Assembly: GCA_035549175.1 (NCBI GenBank)
Contig: DASZRL010000104.1
Coordinates: forward strand, 1-64,000
Direction: 5' to 3'
Length of the DNA stretch: 64,000 bases
DNA from: DASTSN01 sp035549175
GTDB lineage: Bacteria; Bacteroidota; Bacteroidia; Chitinophagales; Chitinophagaceae
Shown here: positions 59,799 through 64,000 of the stretch, piece by piece
Numbering within the stretch: position 1 is the stretch's first letter
Layout: each line of letters begins with the position of its first letter
Translations under genes and position numbers: made by a program
Notes under the pieces: model-generated
What the model saw: the letters and a program-made list of their open reading frames with translations, nothing else
The model's database searches: none
What the model was told of the DNA's origin: nothing

Positions 59799-61130
59799 AT
59801 GCGATTAGCAGGCATTGCTATTGCCGCCCTGCTGTTCATGCAGGCCTGCAATACCAATAAGAAAAGTGATTATGCAGCCATTACCCATGACCCGATACTG
59901 TTCTGCAATACGGTGCATGAGCTGAACAGCGTGGTGATGGGCAATAATTTCAGCCCGATTGTGGCTTCCCGCAACTACCTGTATGCCGCTGTGGCGGCCT
60001 ACGAGGTGATCGCGGCAGGATACCCCAACCAGTATTATTCCCTGGCCGGCCAGCTTCACGGCCTGGATGCGGTGCCCAAACCGGCACCCGGCAAGCCCAT
60101 CGATTTCGAGTTTGCCGCGCTGCTGGCCTACGTGAACCTGGGTGAGGCAGTCACCTTCCCGGCAGGAAGCATGCAGGAATATACCGACAGCCTGAAGAAG
60201 CTGGTCCGGGACCACGGCATGCCCGGCGACATGTTCCGGAACAGTGTGGACTATGCGGATTCCGTATCGGCAACCATTCTGGCCTGGAGCAAGAAGGATA
60301 TGTATGCGGAGACCCGCAGTTATCCGAAGTACACGGTCATCGACACACCGGGCCGCTGGGTACCCACCCCGCCCGCCTATGCCGATGCGATGGAGCCGCA
60401 CTGGAACCTGATCCGCACCCTGGTGCTGGACAGCGCCAACCAGTTCGTTCCGCCGCCCCCGCCGCCCTTCAACGTCACGGACAAAAACAGCAAGTACTAC
60501 CACGAAGTCATGCTGATCAAGAACGCCGGGGATTCCCTGACGGACGAACAGAAGCATATCGCTAATTTCTGGGATGACAACCCGTTTAAACTCAATGTGT
60601 CCGGACACGTCATGTTCGGGACCAAGAAGTTTTCTCCCACCGGTCACTGGATGAGCATCGTAGGCATCGCCGCCCAGAAGGCCAAGGCCGATTTTCCCAC
60701 GACGGTCTACGCCTTCGCCCTGACGACCATTGCCCAGTTCGATGCATTTATCCAGTGCTGGGATGAGAAATACCGGCACAACACCGTCCGCCCGGAAACC
60801 GTGATCAACAAATACTTTGACCCCAACTGGCATCCCCTGCTGCAGACACCCCCCTTCCCGGAGTATACCTGCGGGCATTCCACGGTTTCAGCGGCTGATG
60901 CGGAGGCACTCACCCATGTGTTCGGGGACAATTTTGCCTACACGGATACCACGGAACTGGAGTTCGGCATCAAGAGCCGGTCCTACCCTTCGTTTCGCGC
61001 TGCCGCGATCGAGAACAACTGGGCCCGGTTCTACGGAGGAATCCATTACCACAACTCCTGTATCATCAGCACCGAATACGGGAAAAAGGTCGGCCAGCTC
61101 GTCGTGAGCCGGCTGAAGATGAAGAAATGA
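59799..61130 (+). CDS. Vanadium-dependent haloperoxidase-like lipoprotein
   Basis: A 443-residue lipoprotein (lipobox MQAC, Cys17) with the all-helical vanadium haloperoxidase/PAP2 core. The oxyanion ligands are spaced as in fungal chloroperoxidase: Lys324 and Arg331 (KYRHNTVRPET), Gly359-His360 (YTCGHSTVS), Arg410 and the vanadate-binding His416 (ARFYGGIHYH). The residue before Gly359 is Cys where many members have Ser. Such enzymes either oxidise halides with peroxide or act as phosphatases; the sequence cannot decide. The start is ATG at 59799; upstream codons to 59733 do not fit a signal. It heads a run with two outer-membrane barrels and a second member of the superfamily. Confidence 0.88.
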   Translation: MRLAGIAIAALLFMQACNTNKKSDYAAITHDPILFCNTVHELNSVVMGNNFSPIVASRNYLYAAVAAYEVIAAGYPNQYYSLAGQLHGLDAVPKPAPGKPIDFEFAALLAYVNLGEAVTFPAGSMQEYTDSLKKLVRDHGMPGDMFRNSVDYADSVSATILAWSKKDMYAETRSYPKYTVIDTPGRWVPTPPAYADAMEPHWNLIRTLVLDSANQFVPPPPPPFNVTDKNSKYYHEVMLIKNAGDSLTDEQKHIANFWDDNPFKLNVSGHVMFGTKKFSPTGHWMSIVGIAAQKAKADFPTTVYAFALTTIAQFDAFIQCWDEKYRHNTVRPETVINKYFDPNWHPLLQTPPFPEYTCGHSTVSAADAEALTHVFGDNFAYTDTTELEFGIKSRSYPSFRAAAIENNWARFYGGIHYHNSCIISTEYGKKVGQLVVSRLKMKK

Positions 61131-61160
61131 TCGTATTCTAAAACCGACTAACTAATTATC

Positions 61161-62231
61161 ATGCGAATCGTTACCGCCATACTGGTCATGGTCATGGCCA
61201 CCGTATGCACCCAATATACCCAGGCGCAGGGCTGTGTCGCCATTAAAGGCACCGCCGGCGTGTGCAGCCGTCCTTCCGATTATAAAGGATGGGAGCTGAA
61301 CATCAATAACCGCTACTTCCGCTCCTACAAGCACTTTGTAGGTACCGCGGAACAGAAACAGCGCATTGCGCAGCACACCAACGTGATCAACCACTCCTAC
61401 GAGATGGATCTCACCGCGACCAAAACCCTCAACGCCCGCTGGTCGATCGGCATAACCCTGCCGATCATGGATTTTTCCCGGTCTTCGCTCTATGAGCATG
61501 ACGGGCTGAGCCGGCATACGACCCATTCCTTCGGGATCGGGGATGCGCGGGTGGCTGCCTACCGCTGGATGTTTGATCCGAAAACCTCCCATAAAGGCAA
61601 CGTGCAGCTGGGCCTTGGCATCAAGCTGCCGACCGGCAACTCGAACTACCAGGACTATTTCTACCGAGGACCTGACAGCCTGGTGCTGGGGCCGGTGGAC
61701 CAGTCCATCCAGCCGGGCGACGGGGGTACCGGCATCACCTTCGAGCTGAACAGCTATTATAATTTCAACCACCAGCTGGGCGTGTACGGCGGCTTTTTCT
61801 ACCTGGTCAACCCGCGGGAGGTAAACGGTACCTCCACGGCAAGGGGCGGCCCCGTTTCCGCCATATCCAGGAAGTACAACTTTGATGTGATGAGTGTACC
61901 GGACCTGTATATGGGCCGGGCCGGCGTCGCGTATATGGTAAGCGACTGGACCTTCTCGGGCGGGATGCGCATCGAAGGCCTTCCGTCCCGGGATCTGGTC
62001 GGAGGCAGCAAGGGCTTCCGCAGGCCGGGGTATATAATTTCCGCAGAACCTTCCATTACATACGTCGCAAAGCATATCAGCTATAACCTCGGGGTCCCCA
62101 TCGCGGTGGTGCGCAACCGCACGCAGAGCGACTCCGACCGGCGCCGCAGTGCCGATACGGGCACACACGTGCAGGGCGACGCAGCTTTTGCGGATTACCT
62201 CATCAGTGCGGGAATAACCGTTCGTCTGTAA
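61161..62231 (+). CDS. Outer-membrane beta-barrel protein, first of two
   Basis: A 356-residue protein with a signal peptide (MRIVTAILVMVMATVCTQYTQAQ) and repeated amphipathic strands such as WSIGITLPIMDFSRSSLYEH, VQLGLGIKLPTGNSNYQDY and ITFELNSYYNFNHQLGVYGGFFYLVNP, ending in LISAGITVRL. This resembles the transporter-like outer-membrane family (phenol-degradation MetA-type). It follows the haloperoxidase gene by 30 bp and is probably co-transcribed. It may pass a substrate or product of the enzyme, by inference only. Confidence 0.82.
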   Translation: MRIVTAILVMVMATVCTQYTQAQGCVAIKGTAGVCSRPSDYKGWELNINNRYFRSYKHFVGTAEQKQRIAQHTNVINHSYEMDLTATKTLNARWSIGITLPIMDFSRSSLYEHDGLSRHTTHSFGIGDARVAAYRWMFDPKTSHKGNVQLGLGIKLPTGNSNYQDYFYRGPDSLVLGPVDQSIQPGDGGTGITFELNSYYNFNHQLGVYGGFFYLVNPREVNGTSTARGGPVSAISRKYNFDVMSVPDLYMGRAGVAYMVSDWTFSGGMRIEGLPSRDLVGGSKGFRRPGYIISAEPSITYVAKHISYNLGVPIAVVRNRTQSDSDRRRSADTGTHVQGDAAFADYLISAGITVRL

Positions 62232-62364
62232 CGATTCTCAGGCCAGGTACGGCCAGGACCTGTATGCCGGCAGCCCCGGCCGATACGCCCTATCCGGGGT
62301 CGTAGCGGCTACCAGGGTGGTGCGGGCGTATGTTCCGGGCGCGCCCCTACAAACTCCTACTACA

Positions 62365-63321
62365 ATGGCAAAACAACTGCAGGCATTCGCGGTATGGCGG
62401 TTGCTTGTCCTGGCGATCCTGCTGGGGAGCACCGCGCAGGCACAGACCGATATCGATGCCATCATGATGGAAAAGCACGCCTTCTGCGTGGGTCCCAGCT
62501 ACAGCTACAGTTCCTTCAAAAATTACTGGGAAGGAACACGTAAGCGCAATAACCTGAACATGGGCCGGGTCAGCACCCGGATGTTCGGGCTAATGGGGGA
62601 TTACGGCATCACCAAAAAACTCAACGCCCTGTTCGGGCTTCCCTACGTCCGGACCCGGGCCTCGGCGGGCACCCTGCATGGCCTGGAGGGTGTCCAGGAC
62701 CTCAGCCTGTTCCTGAAATGGAACCCGGTACGTCGCAAGTGGGGAGAGGGTGTATTTTCCGCCTTCGCCATCGGCGGGTTTAGCCTCCCCCTCTCGAATT
62801 ACGTCGTGGATTACCTGCCCCTGTCCATCGGGCTGCATACCCGCAACCTCCTGGGCCGGGTCATGGCCGATTACCAGCGGGGCAACTGGTTCGTCACCGG
62901 TTCGGCCACCTATGTCTACCGCAGCAATACCCGGCTGGACCGCAATTCCTATTACACCACGGAGATGATTGACAACACCGAGGTGGAAATGCCCGATGCC
63001 ATGTCCTTTAACCTGCGGGCCGGCCTGCGTGGCTACCACCTGATCGCTGAAGGCTTCCTGAACAACTGGACCACGCTGGGCGGGTTTGACATCACGCGCA
63101 ACAACATGCCTTTTCCCAGTAACCGGATGAACGCCACCTCCCTCGGCGTGAATGTCAAGTACACGCCCACCTGGGCGCCGCGCCTGTCCCTGGTGGGAAC
63201 AGGCAGCTGCGTGGTCACCGGCCGCAACATGGGTCAGGCGACCACCGTGGACGGGGCCATTTTCTATGTATTTGACCTGTCGTCCCACAAGAAATCATCT
63301 TCCAACAACCCCAAAATGTAA
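62365..63321 (+). CDS. Outer-membrane beta-barrel protein, second of two
   Basis: A 318-residue protein with a signal peptide (LLVLAILLGSTAQAQ cleaved before TDID) and amphipathic strands such as YGITKKLNALFGLPYVRT, GVFSAFAIGGFSLPLSNYVVDYLPLSIGL and GNWFVTGSATYVYRSNTRL. It looks related in style to the preceding barrel but is not a close copy. ATG at 62365 is preferred over the frame start at 62317, whose extra residues do not suit a signal peptide. It is followed after 5 bp by a PAP2-superfamily lipoprotein gene. A 133-bp gap separates it from the first barrel gene. Confidence 0.82.
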   Translation: MAKQLQAFAVWRLLVLAILLGSTAQAQTDIDAIMMEKHAFCVGPSYSYSSFKNYWEGTRKRNNLNMGRVSTRMFGLMGDYGITKKLNALFGLPYVRTRASAGTLHGLEGVQDLSLFLKWNPVRRKWGEGVFSAFAIGGFSLPLSNYVVDYLPLSIGLHTRNLLGRVMADYQRGNWFVTGSATYVYRSNTRLDRNSYYTTEMIDNTEVEMPDAMSFNLRAGLRGYHLIAEGFLNNWTTLGGFDITRNNMPFPSNRMNATSLGVNVKYTPTWAPRLSLVGTGSCVVTGRNMGQATTVDGAIFYVFDLSSHKKSSSNNPKM

Positions 63322-63326
63322 CCGAC

Positions 63327-64000
63327 ATGAAAAAGATAATTCGCATAACCGGCTTATGGCTGCTCCTGGCCACCCTGCTGGTCGCGGCCTGTTCCAAGGT
63401 CGTACGCGGGCGGACGCAGGACATCGCGCCCCTCAGCCCGGGTAGTACCGACATCGAGGCGGGCAACTGGAAACCGGTCCTGCTTACGGGCCCGGAACAA
63501 TTCCCGGTGGCGGCGCCGGTGGCCACCAATTCACCGGACTATATCGCCCAGCTAAGCGAGATCAAGTCCTGGCAAACCCATATCAGCCAGGCTGACCAGG
63601 ATAATATCCGGTACTGGAGCGCGGGAGCCGTGCTGCGCTGGAACGAGATCCTGCGCATGCTGGTCGCCAAACACAACCTCGCTCCCTACCAGAACCCGGA
63701 CGGGACCTATCCGGTGCCCAGTGCCGGCAACCCGCTGGCCTATCCGCAGTTTCCCTTTGCCAACCCGCCGTATGCGGCCCGCGCCTATGCCTATGCCAGC
63801 GCGGCCCAGTATGACGCCCTGGTGGCGGCCTGGCATTACAAGAAACTGTACGGCCGGCCGGCCCCCTATCAGGTAGACAGCAGCGTGCAGGCCCTGGTTC
63901 CCCGGACCGATCTGCCTTCCTATCCTTCCGAGGATGCCGTAGTGGAAGGAGCCGCCGTGGAGATCCTGAAGCTTATGTTCCCCGGCGACCAGGATTATAT
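63327..64000 (+). CDS. PAP2/vanadium haloperoxidase-superfamily lipoprotein, partial
   Basis: The first 224 codons of a lipoprotein (lipobox VAAC, about Cys22) whose rest lies beyond the window. The helical region RAYAYASAAQYDALVAAWHYKKLYGRPAP and the LPSYPSEDAVVEGAAVEILKLMFPG block resemble the early part of PAP2/haloperoxidase proteins. At the position where members often read P-S-G/E-H it has P-S-E-D (Asp203), but the true active-site region may come later. It starts 5 bp after the second barrel gene and so belongs to the haloperoxidase operon. Confidence 0.75.
   Translation, partial: MKKIIRITGLWLLLATLLVAACSKVVRGRTQDIAPLSPGSTDIEAGNWKPVLLTGPEQFPVAAPVATNSPDYIAQLSEIKSWQTHISQADQDNIRYWSAGAVLRWNEILRMLVAKHNLAPYQNPDGTYPVPSAGNPLAYPQFPFANPPYAARAYAYASAAQYDALVAAWHYKKLYGRPAPYQVDSSVQALVPRTDLPSYPSEDAVVEGAAVEILKLMFPGDQDY

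Overview
The window is a gene-dense stretch of high-G+C Bacteroidota chromosome, most like a member of the Chitinophagaceae or a close relative. Several things point there. Many genes are preceded by the Bacteroidota sigma-A -7 box TAnnTTTG, with short leaders and no Shine-Dalgarno sequence. The gene content is typical: a GldA-type ABC ATPase, a BatB/BatC pair, the long Bacteroidota form of IspG, a DivIC-like septum protein, SerC next to DUF1015, PorT-like outer-membrane barrels, a GH130 lipoprotein, and many lipoproteins with short signal peptides. The genus assignment is inference. I see no phage genes, transposases, CRISPR arrays, rRNA or tRNA, so the window reads as core and lineage-accessory chromosome rather than an island.

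Layout. 1-5.1 kb: truncated acyl-CoA ligase, TPR protein, serC-DUF1015 operon and a DUF502 membrane protein, all on the minus strand. 5.3-12.2 kb: TetR-TolC-adaptor-RND permease multidrug efflux operon with an apparent operator/promoter and a strong terminator. 12.4-18.2 kb: M16 peptidase, AIM24-like protein, and a 2-oxoacid:acceptor oxidoreductase alpha subunit with no beta subunit beside it. 18.2-20.5 kb: an HD phosphohydrolase fused to a Pycsar-effector-like membrane domain, divergent from an SdiA-regulated-type propeller lipoprotein. 20.5-28.7 kb: GAF protein, endonuclease III, small protein, DivIC, enolase, GldA, GH130 lipoprotein and beta-carbonic anhydrase. 28.8-33.6 kb: a three-gene export operon (ABC, HlyD, TolC) whose ABC subunit has a degenerate ATPase site, preceded by a small secreted cysteine protein. 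34-39 kb: acetyl-CoA synthetase, alpha/beta hydrolase, YCII protein and L,D-transpeptidase. 39.3-42 kb: an ECF sigma factor, an anti-sigma-like protein with a duplicated N-terminal domain, and an outer-membrane barrel in one operon. 42.4-53.2 kb: kbl, lipoproteins, LysE exporter, a class D beta-lactamase, BatB/BatC, ispG, lysoplasmalogenase, nadB and a lipid A-type acyltransferase. 53.3-56.7 kb: a persulfide-dioxygenase/double-rhodanese protein with an ArsR regulator, then tsaB and an atypical hydroxyacyl-CoA-dehydrogenase-like protein. 56.7-64 kb: RidA, a secreted GH65 enzyme, a small membrane protein, and a locus of two vanadium-haloperoxidase/PAP2-superfamily lipoproteins separated by two outer-membrane barrels, the last gene cut by the window edge.

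The best candidates for under-described biology are the HD-PycTM fusion without a cyclase, the export operon with a non-canonical ATPase site, the haloperoxidase/beta-barrel locus, and the anti-sigma factor with a tandem duplication. None of these can be called new from sequence reading alone. Start codons were chosen from the family N-terminus, signal peptides and -7 box spacing, because ribosome-binding sites give little help here.
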